Shown here: in pieces, positions 8,718 through 17,400 of the stretch | Numbering within the stretch: position 1 is the first letter of the stretch | Layout: the number at the start of each line of letters is the position of its first letter | NCBI GenBank assembly: GCA_007132505.1 | Contig: SLOM01000248.1 | Coordinates: 1-37,972 of the forward strand | DNA: 37,972 bases | Reading direction: 5' to 3' | Source: Candidatus Sumerlaeota bacterium | Lineage (GTDB): Bacteria > Sumerlaeota > Sumerlaeia > SLMS01 | Made by a program: the position numbers and the translations under genes | The notes under the pieces: model-generated | The model's input: only the letters and a program-made list of their open reading frames with translations | Databases searched by the model: none | What the model was told of the DNA's origin: nothing

Positions 8718-9413
8718 GTGAAGAAACTCCGCGGTTTTACCCTCATCGAGCTGCTCATCGTCGTGGCGATTATCGCCATTCTCGCGGCGATCGCAGTTCC
8801 CAACTTCCTTGAGGCGCAGACGCGCTCCAAGGTGTCCCGTGCACGTTCGGACATGCGGAACCTTTCGACGGGAATCGAAGCGTACTTCATTGATTACAAT
8901 CAGTATCCCGCCGCGACCGCACAGGCCGATCTCACGCACGACTGGGACCTCCTGCAGGACGCCACCAACCCGCAGTACCGGGGTTCAACCTTCGCCCGGA
9001 AGAACTTCCAAAGCGTCGCGAACCCGGGCCCGAACTCCCTGACCACCCCCGTTGCGTTCCTCAGCTCCATCTTTGATGATCCGTTCGCAGCCACGCGCGG
9101 CCTCAGCTTCCGCTACTGGACGGACGGACGCGGCTGGATCGTCGGCTCCTACGGCCCGAACAGCAACGAGAACCAGGGCGGCAACCTGCGCTGGGATGAC
9201 ATCCAGATGCAGAACGGCTATGCCCGCCTCGTCGGCCCGCGCCGTGACGGCGGCATCGAGACCGTCTACAACTCCGCAGAGTCCCAGCCCTCCCAGCTGC
9301 TCCTCGCCGGCGCCTCCACGTCCGGCGCTGCCGGTGGACCCGGCGGAGCATTCACCTACGACCCGACCAACGGCACCACCTCTCCTGGTGACCTGTGGCG
9401 CGTCCGTCAGTAA
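8718..9413 (+). CDS. GspG/PulG-like prepilin (type IV/II pseudopilin)
   Basis: The 231-residue product begins VKKLRGFTLIELLIVVAIIA, a class III signal processed by prepilin peptidase between Gly6 and Phe7, with the conserved glutamate at mature position 5 and an N-terminal helix that ends AIAVPNFLEAQTRSK. The following RARSDMRNLSTGIEAYFIDYNQYP is the GspG-type alpha/beta core start, but the C-terminal two thirds are lineage-specific (rich in N, G, R and S). GTG 8718 is chosen because AAAGGAGGG at 8701-8709 lies nine bases upstream; longer in-frame versions lack the prepilin geometry. No secretion or pilus assembly genes are nearby, so it is an isolated prepilin gene, followed by a strong terminator. 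Confidence 0.9.
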   Translation: MKKLRGFTLIELLIVVAIIAILAAIAVPNFLEAQTRSKVSRARSDMRNLSTGIEAYFIDYNQYPAATAQADLTHDWDLLQDATNPQYRGSTFARKNFQSVANPGPNSLTTPVAFLSSIFDDPFAATRGLSFRYWTDGRGWIVGSYGPNSNENQGGNLRWDDIQMQNGYARLVGPRRDGGIETVYNSAESQPSQLLLAGASTSGAAGGPGGAFTYDPTNGTTSPGDLWRVRQ

Positions 9414-9452
9414 ACGTCGGGCTCTGAGCGAGCCAGCGTTTTTCTCCAAGCT

Positions 9453-9487
9453 TGACCGCCCTCCTTCGAGGGCGGTCAGCTTTGTTT
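9453..9487 (+). terminator. Rho-independent terminator after the prepilin gene
   Basis: A perfect 10-bp stem, TGACCGCCCT at 9453-9462 and its complement at 9469-9478, closes a CCTTCG loop and is followed by GCTTTGTTTT. It ends one base before the ATG of the next gene. Confidence 0.9.
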
Positions 9488-9488
9488 T

Positions 9489-10628
9489 ATGAACGGCATG
9501 ACCCGCAAACCCGTCGTCATGCGGGCCATTACGTGGCTCCCGCCCGGCGGAATCGAGCGCCGGCTGCTGGCCGTTGCCCCGCGCCTGCGTGAACGCGGCT
9601 GGGACGTGAAGGTGATCTGCCTGCGCGAGGAGGGGCCTCTGGCAGCCGGCCTGCGCGAGAGGTGCATCGAGGTGAACGTCATTCCCTTTCCCTCGCGCCT
9701 CTCCCCCACCGCCTTGCGGGCGCTCTCCCGGCACTTCCGGGACAATTCCGCCGCCGTGGTGCATTCGCACATGTACCGCTCGAATCTGCCCGCAACGCTG
9801 GCGGCCCGCATGGCCCGTGTGCCAGCGATCTTTGCCCAGGTGCACAACGTCGGGACGTGGGAGAGTTGGCGGCAGGTGCTGACGGACCGGATTGCGGCCA
9901 GGTTGCGCACGGGGACCATCGCCGTCTCCCGCGCCGTGCAGCATGACGTTGTCAAGACGCTCCGCCTTCCCCGCGAGCGGGTGCCCATCCTCTACAACGG
10001 CGTGGATCTGGAGGAGTTCCGGCCGGACGAGGCAGCACGCGTGGCCCTGCGCCAGCGGCTCGGCCTTGCGCCGGGACAGCTCTTCTTCCTCGTTCCCGCC
10101 CGGCTCCATCCGAACAAGGATCCGCTGGGGACGCTGGCCGCCTGGGAGCGCGCCATCCCCGCGGCGCGCGAGCCTCATCCCGTGCTCGGATTCGCAGGGG
10201 CGGGAAAGCTGGAACCGGACCTTCGCGAGGCCATCGCCAAGCGGGGGCTGGAGGGCTCCGTCCGCCTTCTCGGCCATCAGGACAACATGGCGGAGTGGTA
10301 CAACGCGGCCGACTGTGTGGTACTGGCGAGCCTGAAGGAGGGCTTCTCGAACGCGGTGGTGGAGGCACTGGCGTGCGGCCGGCCGGTCATCGCGAGCAAC
10401 GTGGGCGGCAACGCGGAAGCCCTCGACCGGGCTGGAGCCGGATGGATTCACCCGCCGGGGGACACGGGAGGCTTGGCCGCGCACCTGAAGGACGCCATAC
10501 TTCTTGGGGCGGAGGTACTCGCGGAACGTGCCGGCGGTTGCCGCGAGCGAGCCCAAGCTTTCAGCCTCGATGCCCTTGTCGAGCAAACCCACCGGCTCTA
10601 TGCGGAGGCGCTGGGCCATGAGCCCTGA
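9489..10628 (+). CDS. Glycosyltransferase family 4 (GT-B fold)
   Basis: A 379-residue cytoplasmic or membrane-associated retaining glycosyltransferase. The acceptor domain starts with a typical beta strand and a glycine-rich GGIERRLLAVAPRL at 20-33; VHSHMYRSN is at 91-99. The donor domain begins around ILYNGVDLEEF at 167-177 and contains VPARLHPNKDP and the EX7E nucleotide-sugar motif in EGFSNAVVEALACG (284-297). This is a GT4-type enzyme of polysaccharide or glycolipid synthesis; donor and acceptor cannot be read from sequence. The first ATG lies directly after a terminator with no Shine-Dalgarno. Other in-frame starts (ATG at 9498 and 9519) are no better, so translation may be leaderless or depend on read-through. 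Confidence 0.88.
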   Translation: MNGMTRKPVVMRAITWLPPGGIERRLLAVAPRLRERGWDVKVICLREEGPLAAGLRERCIEVNVIPFPSRLSPTALRALSRHFRDNSAAVVHSHMYRSNLPATLAARMARVPAIFAQVHNVGTWESWRQVLTDRIAARLRTGTIAVSRAVQHDVVKTLRLPRERVPILYNGVDLEEFRPDEAARVALRQRLGLAPGQLFFLVPARLHPNKDPLGTLAAWERAIPAAREPHPVLGFAGAGKLEPDLREAIAKRGLEGSVRLLGHQDNMAEWYNAADCVVLASLKEGFSNAVVEALACGRPVIASNVGGNAEALDRAGAGWIHPPGDTGGLAAHLKDAILLGAEVLAERAGGCRERAQAFSLDALVEQTHRLYAEALGHEP

Positions 10629-11463
10629 AACAATCGAACAGTATCACGAGCCAGTAGCCCAGGAGCCGCCCCCGCACGCATCCGGCGGAACCGAGCCGGG
10701 ACCCTTCCCGCCCGAGACCGTGGCCTACCTGCAGTGGCTCTTCGCCTTCCACCTGCTGACGGTCAAGCAGCAGCTCATCGCTATCGCCCAGCGCTACTAT
10801 GTGTTCGACGAGGCCGGAGCCCCGCGCTTCTACGTGGTGCGGCCGCCAAAGCTGGGGATGACCACCATGGCGCGTTTTCTCCGGCTCGTCACCCTGCTTG
10901 CCGGCTATGTGCTGGCCGTGATGACGTTCTTTCAGACGCAGAGTATCGTGCTGGCCATCGTGGTGTTCCTTGTGGGGGCGAACCTGGCGAAGCTGGTCCG
11001 CGTCCTCCTGACGCCCTACAGGGACATCCGCGTCTATACGGACGAGACGGAGCAGTGGCAGGTGCTGCTGATCTCCCAGGACAACAAGTTCGGGCTGTAC
11101 CATTGGTACACCGTCCACGACGCGGCGGGCCAGCCGGTGGCACGGGCGAAGCGCCACCTGATCAAGGCCATCTGGCGGCGCGGCTGGATCGCGGAAACCC
11201 TGGACGGCCGGCCGATCTGCCGCGTGCGGGAGGATTCGCTCCTGCTGGCCATCCTGCGCCGCTACCTCGGGCCCCTCTGGGGACTGCTTCGCACCAACTT
11301 TGATCTGCTCTTCCCGGACGGCACGCCGTTTGGCGAGTACAACCGCAAGTTCGCCATCCGTGATCACTACCTGCTGAACCTCTACGGGGACCCGGAGTAC
11401 CTGGTGGACAGGCGGGTCGTGCTGGCCATCTCCATCCTGCTGGACACCGGGGAGGGGCGCTGA
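10618..11463 (+). CDS. LURP-one/scramblase-like membrane protein (tentative)
   Basis: The 281-residue product starts at the ATG at 10618, overlapping the glycosyltransferase stop by 11 bases, which suggests translational coupling. After a proline-rich N-terminus, residues 45-80 (LLTVKQQLIAIAQRYYVFDEAGAPRFYV, read in two parts) and 135-275 form beta-rich segments of the LURP-one/phospholipid-scramblase (Tubby-like) type, including RDHYLLNLYGDPEYLVDRR and a final AISILLDTGEGR. Two transmembrane helices (about 86-104 and 108-130) are inserted between the beta blocks. Its biochemical role is unknown; the family resemblance is from memory of pattern, not a search. Co-transcription with a glycosyltransferase hints at an envelope role. 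Confidence 0.6.
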   Translation: MSPETIEQYHEPVAQEPPPHASGGTEPGPFPPETVAYLQWLFAFHLLTVKQQLIAIAQRYYVFDEAGAPRFYVVRPPKLGMTTMARFLRLVTLLAGYVLAVMTFFQTQSIVLAIVVFLVGANLAKLVRVLLTPYRDIRVYTDETEQWQVLLISQDNKFGLYHWYTVHDAAGQPVARAKRHLIKAIWRRGWIAETLDGRPICRVREDSLLLAILRRYLGPLWGLLRTNFDLLFPDGTPFGEYNRKFAIRDHYLLNLYGDPEYLVDRRVVLAISILLDTGEGR

Positions 11464-11464
11464 A

Positions 11465-12097
11465 ATGCCCACACGACAAGGCTGCCCGCGGATCATCGCG
11501 ATCACGAACCGGGAGCTGACGGGCGGGGAGGACGGACTCCTCCGCCGGTGCAGGGAACTTCTGGACCTGGGCGTTCCCGCCATCATGTTGCGGGAGAAGG
11601 ACCTCCCCGCGCGGGTGCTGCTTGGGCTGGCGGAGGCGCTCCGGGAGGAGACCCGGCGGCGAGGCGCCATCCTGATTGTGAACGACCGGGTGGATGTGGC
11701 TTTGGCGGCCGGAGCGGATGGGATCCACCTTGGCCAACGGAGCCTGCCCGCGGAAGCGGCCGGACGGATCATTCCGGGAGGGATGCTGCTCGGCGTCAGT
11801 TGCCATGGTGTGGAGGAACTGCGCGCGGCGGAGAACGCCGGGGCGGATTACACGATGCTGGCACCGGTGTTTGATCCGGCGAGCAAGCCGGGCGAACGTC
11901 CGGCGCTCGGGCTGGAGGGGCTGAGGAGCGTGCGCTCCCAAGCCACCCGGCCGGTTCTGGCGCTTGGAGGAGTTTCGGCGGAGAACGCGGAGGCCGTGCG
12001 GGAGGCAGGTGCCCACGGCGTGGCGGGCATCGGCTGTTTCTTCGGGCCTGAGGCGGAGCGAGCCAGAGTCCAGGGGCTGCTGGAGGTCTTCACCTAG
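11465..12097 (+). CDS. thiE: Thiamine phosphate synthase (ThiE/TenI family)
   Basis: A 210-residue TIM-barrel protein that joins HMP-pyrophosphate and HET-phosphate to form thiamine phosphate. Visible motifs: AIMLREKDLP at 39-48, LIVNDRVDVALAAGADGIHLGQ (residues 70-91), GVSCHGVEELRAAENAGADY, LAPVFDPASKPGE at 132-144, and LALGGVSAENAEAVREAGAHGVAGIG. TenI-type aminase-like paralogues share these motifs, so ThiE is likely but not certain. It starts one base after the stop of the upstream gene and probably shares its transcript. No TPP riboswitch is visible upstream. The thiamine need of dxs in this window is served by this pathway. Confidence 0.86.
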   Translation: MPTRQGCPRIIAITNRELTGGEDGLLRRCRELLDLGVPAIMLREKDLPARVLLGLAEALREETRRRGAILIVNDRVDVALAAGADGIHLGQRSLPAEAAGRIIPGGMLLGVSCHGVEELRAAENAGADYTMLAPVFDPASKPGERPALGLEGLRSVRSQATRPVLALGGVSAENAEAVREAGAHGVAGIGCFFGPEAERARVQGLLEVFT

Positions 12098-12120
12098 GCG
12101 ACCCCCAGCAGCACTGTCCG

Positions 12121-12888
12121 TCAGCCGAGCATCTCGAACCGCCGGGCCACGCGATGCCAGTTGATGACCTTCGGGAAGGCCTCCACGTAGGCGCCGCGGT
12201 TGTTCTGGTAGCGCAGGTAGTAGGCATGCTCCCAGACATCGTTGCACATGAGGGGGACGATGCCCCACTGGCTGAGGAGCTGCTGGTTCTGGGCCTGGAG
12301 GATGACGAGCTTGCCAGCGGCCAGCGAGTAGGCGAGGATTCCCCACCCGGACCCCTCCACCGCGTTTGAGGCGGCCGCAAAGTGGGCCATCATCTTGTCG
12401 TAGCTGCCAAAATCACGCTCGATCGCATCCATGAGGGGGCCTTCGGGCTCGCCGCCCATGCCGCCATCCCCCGGGCCGATGCAGTCCCAGAAGACAGTAT
12501 GAAGGAAGTGCCCGCCCCCGTGAAAGGACGACTGGCGGGACCAGTGCTGCACGAGGGCAAAGTCGCCGCTCTCGCGGGCCTCGGCGAGCTTTTCCTCGGC
12601 GTTCTTCAGCCCGTTGACGTATCCTTGATGATGGCGGCTGTGGTGGAGCATCATCGTTTGCTCGTCAATGGCGTCGTCCACGTCACCATACTCGTACTTG
12701 AGTTCGGGGAGGGTGTACTCGCCCTGCTCGTTGACGGCGCCGGGGAAGAGTGCCCGGAGCATGGCGGGCGTGTGGATGGGTGCATCCGCATGGGCGCGAG
12801 AGCCACCCATGGCTCCAAGGCCGATGGCGGCGCCTCCGGCTGCGACGGCTCCGGTGGCGAGAAAATCGCGGCGGTTCAGGTCTGTCAT
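12121..12888 (-). CDS. sodA: Tat-exported superoxide dismutase, Mn-type (Fe/Mn family)
   Basis: A 255-residue Fe/Mn superoxide dismutase with an N-terminal twin-arginine signal (NRRDFLATGAVAAGG, residues 5-19), so the enzyme is predicted to fold and load metal in the cytoplasm and act outside the inner membrane. The four metal ligands are His82 (LHHSRHHQGYV), His130 (GGGHFLHTVFW), Asp217 and His221 (NDVWEHAYYLRY). Gly in GGGH and Gln202 at the position of the E. coli MnSOD outer-sphere glutamine favour manganese or cambialistic use. AAGGAGG is eight bases upstream of the ATG. A 12-bp perfect palindrome lies 27 bp upstream of the start. It is divergent from an unknown membrane protein and convergent with thiE. 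Confidence 0.95.
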   Translation of the reverse strand: MTDLNRRDFLATGAVAAGGAAIGLGAMGGSRAHADAPIHTPAMLRALFPGAVNEQGEYTLPELKYEYGDVDDAIDEQTMMLHHSRHHQGYVNGLKNAEEKLAEARESGDFALVQHWSRQSSFHGGGHFLHTVFWDCIGPGDGGMGGEPEGPLMDAIERDFGSYDKMMAHFAAASNAVEGSGWGILAYSLAAGKLVILQAQNQQLLSQWGIVPLMCNDVWEHAYYLRYQNNRGAYVEAFPKVINWHRVARRFEMLG

Positions 12889-12915
12889 GTTGCATGCCTC
12901 CTTGCGGGGGTGATG

Positions 12916-12927
12916 CCCACTAGTGGG
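12916..12927. promoter_or_regulatory. 12-bp perfect palindrome upstream of the sod gene
   Basis: CCCACTAGTGGG in the 146-bp space between the divergent sod gene (start 12888) and the membrane-protein gene (start 13035). Its place, 27 bp upstream of the sod start, fits an operator or an mRNA hairpin just before the ribosome binding site. No known regulator consensus is recognised. Confidence 0.35.
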
Positions 12928-13034
12928 TTTCGGGAATTAAGGCAGAGAAGTTCGTGCCGGACGGACTCGGTGAAGCTGGGTTTCGGCGCGTTCTGGCCTT
13001 GCCGTTCCTCGGGGCCACGCGGGAGCAAGCTAGC

Positions 13035-13676
13035 ATGACGATCCCGTGGGACGATATCAACGCATTCCTTCAGGCGGCGGACTGGCTCCCGCTGGCAGTG
13101 GGAGTGGCGCTGCTGCTGTTTGGGGGCTTGCTCTACTGGATTTCCATCCATGCGGCGGGCGCCGGCATCGTTGGAGGAGGGTGCCTGCTGATCGTCGTGC
13201 TCGTGGCGGACGCGGAGGAGTGGACGGGGGGTGGAGCACTGGCAGCCAAGGCCGGCGCCACGCTGGTGGGTACTGCGGTGGGGATCTTTCTGGTCCGGCA
13301 GGTGCACCGGGTCCTGTTCTTCCTTTTCGGCGCGCTGACGGCGGGCCTGCTGGTCTTTCTCGGTCTCCAGTGGCTGCGCACCAATGTGGAGGAGCTGCCG
13401 GGCTGGCTGGAGGGCGACCTGGTGCTGGCGTTGGTTCCCCCGCTTGCCGGACTGGCAGGGGGCGTGCTCCTGCTCGCGGCGAACCGCCTTGTGATCGCAG
13501 GCTCGACGGCGCTGCTGGGAGCCGTGCTGGCGTCACAGGCGCTCGGCATGGGCACGGGGGCCATCCCGGTGGTGCCCATCGCGGCGTCCGGCTTTGTCTT
13601 TCAAATGGTACTGGGTAAGATCCGAAGAGAGCGGAGGCGGCAGAGGGCCGCTGTGGTGGAGGAGGAGGCCGCCTAG
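13035..13676 (+). CDS. Multi-pass membrane protein, unknown (TMEM198/DUF4203-like pattern)
   Basis: The 213-residue product has about seven hydrophobic segments spanning residues 17-200 and a charged, cytoplasmic-looking C-terminus (KIRRERRRQR then acidic). Glycine-rich helices such as GLLYWISIHAAGAGIVGGG recall the TMEM198/DUF4203 pattern, a weak comparison. ATG 13035 is preferred over longer in-frame starts because GGGAG at 13021-13025 lies nine bases upstream. Its function is not known. It runs divergently from the exported superoxide dismutase and converges with the acidic protein gene 14 bp downstream. Confidence 0.65.
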   Translation: MTIPWDDINAFLQAADWLPLAVGVALLLFGGLLYWISIHAAGAGIVGGGCLLIVVLVADAEEWTGGGALAAKAGATLVGTAVGIFLVRQVHRVLFFLFGALTAGLLVFLGLQWLRTNVEELPGWLEGDLVLALVPPLAGLAGGVLLLAANRLVIAGSTALLGAVLASQALGMGTGAIPVVPIAASGFVFQMVLGKIRRERRRQRAAVVEEEAA

Positions 13677-13689
13677 CCGGTATTGCGGG

Positions 13690-14130
13690 TCAGAGCGTGG
13701 TCTCTGCCGCGCCGGACTCCTGGGCGGCCTCGATCTCCTGGAGCTTGAGCTTCTGCTTGGCCGTGAGGCGGCCGAGCATGCGGCCGAGTGCCTTGTTCAT
13801 GTCTATGAAGGTGATGTGCCAGTCAATGAGCAGGCGCGCGTAGGTGGCTTCGGGGATCTTCTGCGTGATGTCGAGCGAGGGGGTCTCGACGACGATCTTC
13901 AGGACGGCGCCTGCGTCTCCCATGTCCGGGCCGACGAGCTGTTCGAACTTGTAGTGGTTGACGGAGATGAGGCTGAGGACGTTCTGGAACTCTTCCTCTT
14001 CCTCCTCGGTGATTTCCTTCTCGTGGAACCCGTCCTCGCCGATGAAGTGGAAATAGGTCTGCCACAGGTCTGCATACTCGCGGCAGACGAGGATGCGATT
14101 GGTGAGTTCGAGGTGCGGATTCTTGGCCAT
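13690..14130 (-). CDS. Soluble acidic protein, paralogue of 17804-18295
   Basis: A 146-residue protein without signal or membrane segment. Residues 17-118 align with the protein encoded at 17804-18295: both have a W-x-x-Y element, then EITEEEEEEF (39-48 here), an I-x-x-N-x-x-K-x-x-Q helix, P-x-x-x-Y-x-R, and WH-x-x-x-I leading to ALGRML (104-119). The C-terminal 25 residues are a charged helix. I know no named family. It is the last gene of a five-gene minus-strand cluster with the giant helical lipoprotein between the two paralogues, suggesting both paralogues act with it. Confidence 0.75.
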   Translation of the reverse strand: MAKNPHLELTNRILVCREYADLWQTYFHFIGEDGFHEKEITEEEEEEFQNVLSLISVNHYKFEQLVGPDMGDAGAVLKIVVETPSLDITQKIPEATYARLLIDWHITFIDMNKALGRMLGRLTAKQKLKLQEIEAAQESGAAETTL

Positions 14131-14214
14131 AGTGCTGGAAGGCGGAGGGGAGGCGGACCGGTTTTCCGGCGGGCGCCGTGTTCCTGTCCCACCCTCTCGC
14201 TTAGCTTTCCTCCG

Positions 14215-14352
14215 TTACTGCTTCTTTTTCAACAGCCCGAGGGCGTTCAGCACAAACAGGATGAATACGGCGATGGCAAGGACGGCGATGCCTTGCATCA
14301 GATAGACATGGTTTACGTTCTCCAAAAACCCAAAGAACACGGTCAGATACAT
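14215..14352 (-). CDS. 45-residue single-pass membrane peptide
   Basis: A short ORF, reading MYLTVFFGFLENVNHVYLMQ then one hydrophobic helix (about 20-39) and a basic LLKKKQ tail, which places the tail inside the cytoplasm. A strong ribosome site, GAGGGAG, directly precedes the ATG. It sits 67 bp after the stop of the giant lipoprotein gene and 84 bp before the soluble paralogue gene, all on the same strand. Its small size, good ribosome site and location argue for a genuine small protein. No family is recognised. Confidence 0.6.
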   Translation of the reverse strand: MYLTVFFGFLENVNHVYLMQGIAVLAIAVFILFVLNALGLLKKKQ

Positions 14353-14419
14353 CTCCCTCGGTGATTAGGGTGCCAGCAGCAGCAGGGTGTTGGTGTCACG
14401 CCAGACTCCGGGGAGGGTA

Positions 14420-17400
14420 TCAGTCAACAAGGATGGACGATCCGGCCTGCACGAGCCGGAAACGCACCTTGTCGGCGAAGAGTTGCTCCTGCACTGCGCC
14501 CATGAGCCTGTTCGAGCGGTTCTGGCGCGCGTAAGCTTGCGATATCAGGTTGTCCGCTTCGTTCTTCGACACCATGTCGAGGATGACGAGCTTCTCGAAA
14601 TGGATGGCCGCGAGACGTCCTTCGGCGAAGGTCTGGATGACGGCGTCGTGGACGTCGGCGAGGCGCTCCGGATGCTCGAGACCGGCCGCGCGTGTGTACA
14701 GTTCGTCGAGCTTGGCGCGGTAGTCGTTCGGCGTGTACCTTGCCGAGATGGCGATCCCCTGCCGGCTGCCGTCCGGGCCGGTGACAGCCTGACGGAGCAT
14801 CGGCGCATCCATGCCCAGCACGTTGCGGAAGCGGTTCTGTGCTTCCAGGTACTCGTCGAAGAGCTGGACCACGTCCGCCCTGTACCCTTCGGCGCCCTTG
14901 CGGAACTCTGCCTCGTCCACGAGGGCGAAGGCCTGGTGCAGGTTGCGGTGTGCGGAGCGGAAGTTGCCCCGGCGAAAGTCAATCCGGGCGTGGTGAATCT
15001 TGGTGCTGGCGGAGTTGAGTTCCTGTTCAGCGAAGTCCCGTGCGCGTGCCTCCCTGAGGCTTTCGATCCGGCCTTCGAGGTGCTCGGCCAGTTCCATGAC
15101 CCTCTCGTCGGTCTGGTCGAGTGTGAAGCGCAGACGGGCTTCGAGGCGCTCCACGCGGTCCATGATCCTCTCGTACTGGTCGTCGGAGTACTCTGCGAGC
15201 AGGGTGTTGACCTCGCGGCGGATTTCCTCGGACTCCTCACGCTGGAAGAAGTTGATGCCCTGATCCGTGCCCTTGTCGAGGTTCCGGTTCACGTCCCTGA
15301 TGCGGTCGCGGAAGTTGGCGCGGCGGGACTGGACGGCGAGGCTGGAGGCGATGCTGGCGGCACGATCGGCGCGCCGGGCGCTCTCGTCGTAATGGCCTTC
15401 CTCGAGGAGGGCGCGGGCTTCGCGCACCATCGTGTTGGCGCGGGCGAAGCGCGCACTGTCGCGGTCCCAAGCTCCGACGGCGCGGGCACTGGCGATCTCC
15501 GCGTCCGCCGTGTTGATCTTGCGGAAGAGCGCGTCGTTGGCGCGGCGCTCGGAGATGGCTCCGAGTTCCTCCGCCTTGAGGTAGTCGCCCGTGGCGAAGA
15601 GTGTCTGCGCTGTGGAGAGGAGGCGGCGTGCGTCCTCCAGCTCACGGCCGGCGTAGAGCTCGGCCCGGGCGTCCTGCGCGCGGGTGATCATGCCCGTGGC
15701 ACCCTCGATCTGGTTCTGGGCCACCTGCCGGTTGGCTTCTTCTTCCGCGGCCCGTGCCAGCTCCATGGCCCGTTCCGCCTTTTCGACGGCGATGCGGAGG
15801 CGGTCCTGACGCAGGTCCTCTTCCGCTTCCTCGATGAGCTGGCGGACTTCGCCGAGCTGGGCGGAGGTATAGCGGCGTGTGCGCTCGGAGGTGACCTCGC
15901 GGAGGACTTCGCGGGCTTCGCGGATGTCCTCGCTGGCGCGTCCGGCGATGGCCTGGGCCATCAGTTCGACGTCGGCGCGTGCTTCGGCGGCCTGCTGGAC
16001 GGCGCGCAGGTATTGGCCGGCAGCGATGGAGGCCTTCACCTCCTCGAGGTTCTCCCGGGAGCGCACGAGGTCGTCCGGGGCGTATATCCGGGCCCCTTCA
16101 CGCTCGTACCGGGTGATGAGCCTTGCGAGTTCGATGGAGGTGTTGTGGGCGACGACGTGGTAGACTTCGTTGAGGACGACCTGGGCAGTTTCCTGAGCCT
16201 GTTCCGCCAGGATGATCGCCCGGCGGAAGTTGTCGTCCTGCAGTTGGAGGTCTGCACTGACGAGGTTGTTGGATGCTTCTTCGAGTTCCTGGCCGAGGCG
16301 GATGCGGCGTGAGTCCTTCTGCGCCTCGAAGGCCCGTTCTTCAGGGCTCATGTGCTCAAAGGAGATCGGTTCGAAGATGGCTTCCATGCGGTCGAAGACG
16401 GCGCGTGCGCTGTCCACGGCGGTGCGTGCGGAGCGGATTTCGTCCTGGGCGAGGTCGCGGAAGCGGCCCCTCTGGCGCTCGTACTCGTCCTCGGCCTCGA
16501 TGCTGATGTCCTTGATTTCGTCGAAGGCGTCCTCGGTGTCCTCGGGGCGAAGCTCCTCGGCCTGCGCGAGGAAGTTGCGCATGCGGTCGAGCGCGGCGGG
16601 GAGATACTCCTCGATGCCGCCCTCCTCGAGGTCGCGGATGTTGCTGCGCATGGAGCGGATGCGGTCGTCGCTGGCGTCGCGCTTGGTGTCGATGACGAGG
16701 GCCTGTGCCTGGGGCCGAAGGGTGTCGGCGGCGTGAAGCACGTCGCGGTAGCGGCCGTCCTCGTAGTCAACGTTCATGCTTTCGAGGACGCTTGCGGCGC
16801 GCTCGTATTCCTGCGGCCTGTAGATTTCGACCTGCTCGAGGAGTGCCTCGGTGAGAAGCCGCTCGATTTCCTCGATACGCTCGCGGGATTGCTCGCGCAG
16901 GACGAGGACGACGCCTTCCTCTGCGCGCAGGCGTGCCTCGTTGAAGCGGTTGGCGGCGAGGACGTAGTCGCGGTCGCGCTCGACGATGTCCAGTGCGGCT
17001 TCGAATTCGGCTTCGACGGAGGCGACGACCTGGGGCGCGTAGACGGGGCCGCCCTCGGCGCGCAGCTCATTGATGGCCTGTTCGGCGTCAATGCGGGCGC
17101 GGTTTGCGGCGTTCTGCAGCGGGGAGAGGCCGGTCTGGACCTCGCGGATGATCTCGTTGCTGAGCTGGATGACCTGATCGTAGCGGTTCTCGGCGCGTGC
17201 CTCCTCCGCTTCGCTCCTGACCTCGCGGATGCGCTGGTAGCGCTCGGCGTCGCGCCGTTGGAGCTCATTGACGTCGGCGACGGCGATTTCCTCGATGGCC
17301 TCGTTGTAGATCACGTCGGCGTGGCGGGGGCGGACGGCTTCGAGGATCTGTTCGGCCTCGGCGCGGGCCTGGCGGGCGAGGGTGCGTGCCTGCCCGGGGT

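Noticed and set aside
14387-16312. 641-codon + strand frame antisense to the giant lipoprotein
   Set aside because: A GC-rich shadow frame of a repeat-rich gene; no recognisable domain, and the opposite frame has a lipobox and a ribosome site.
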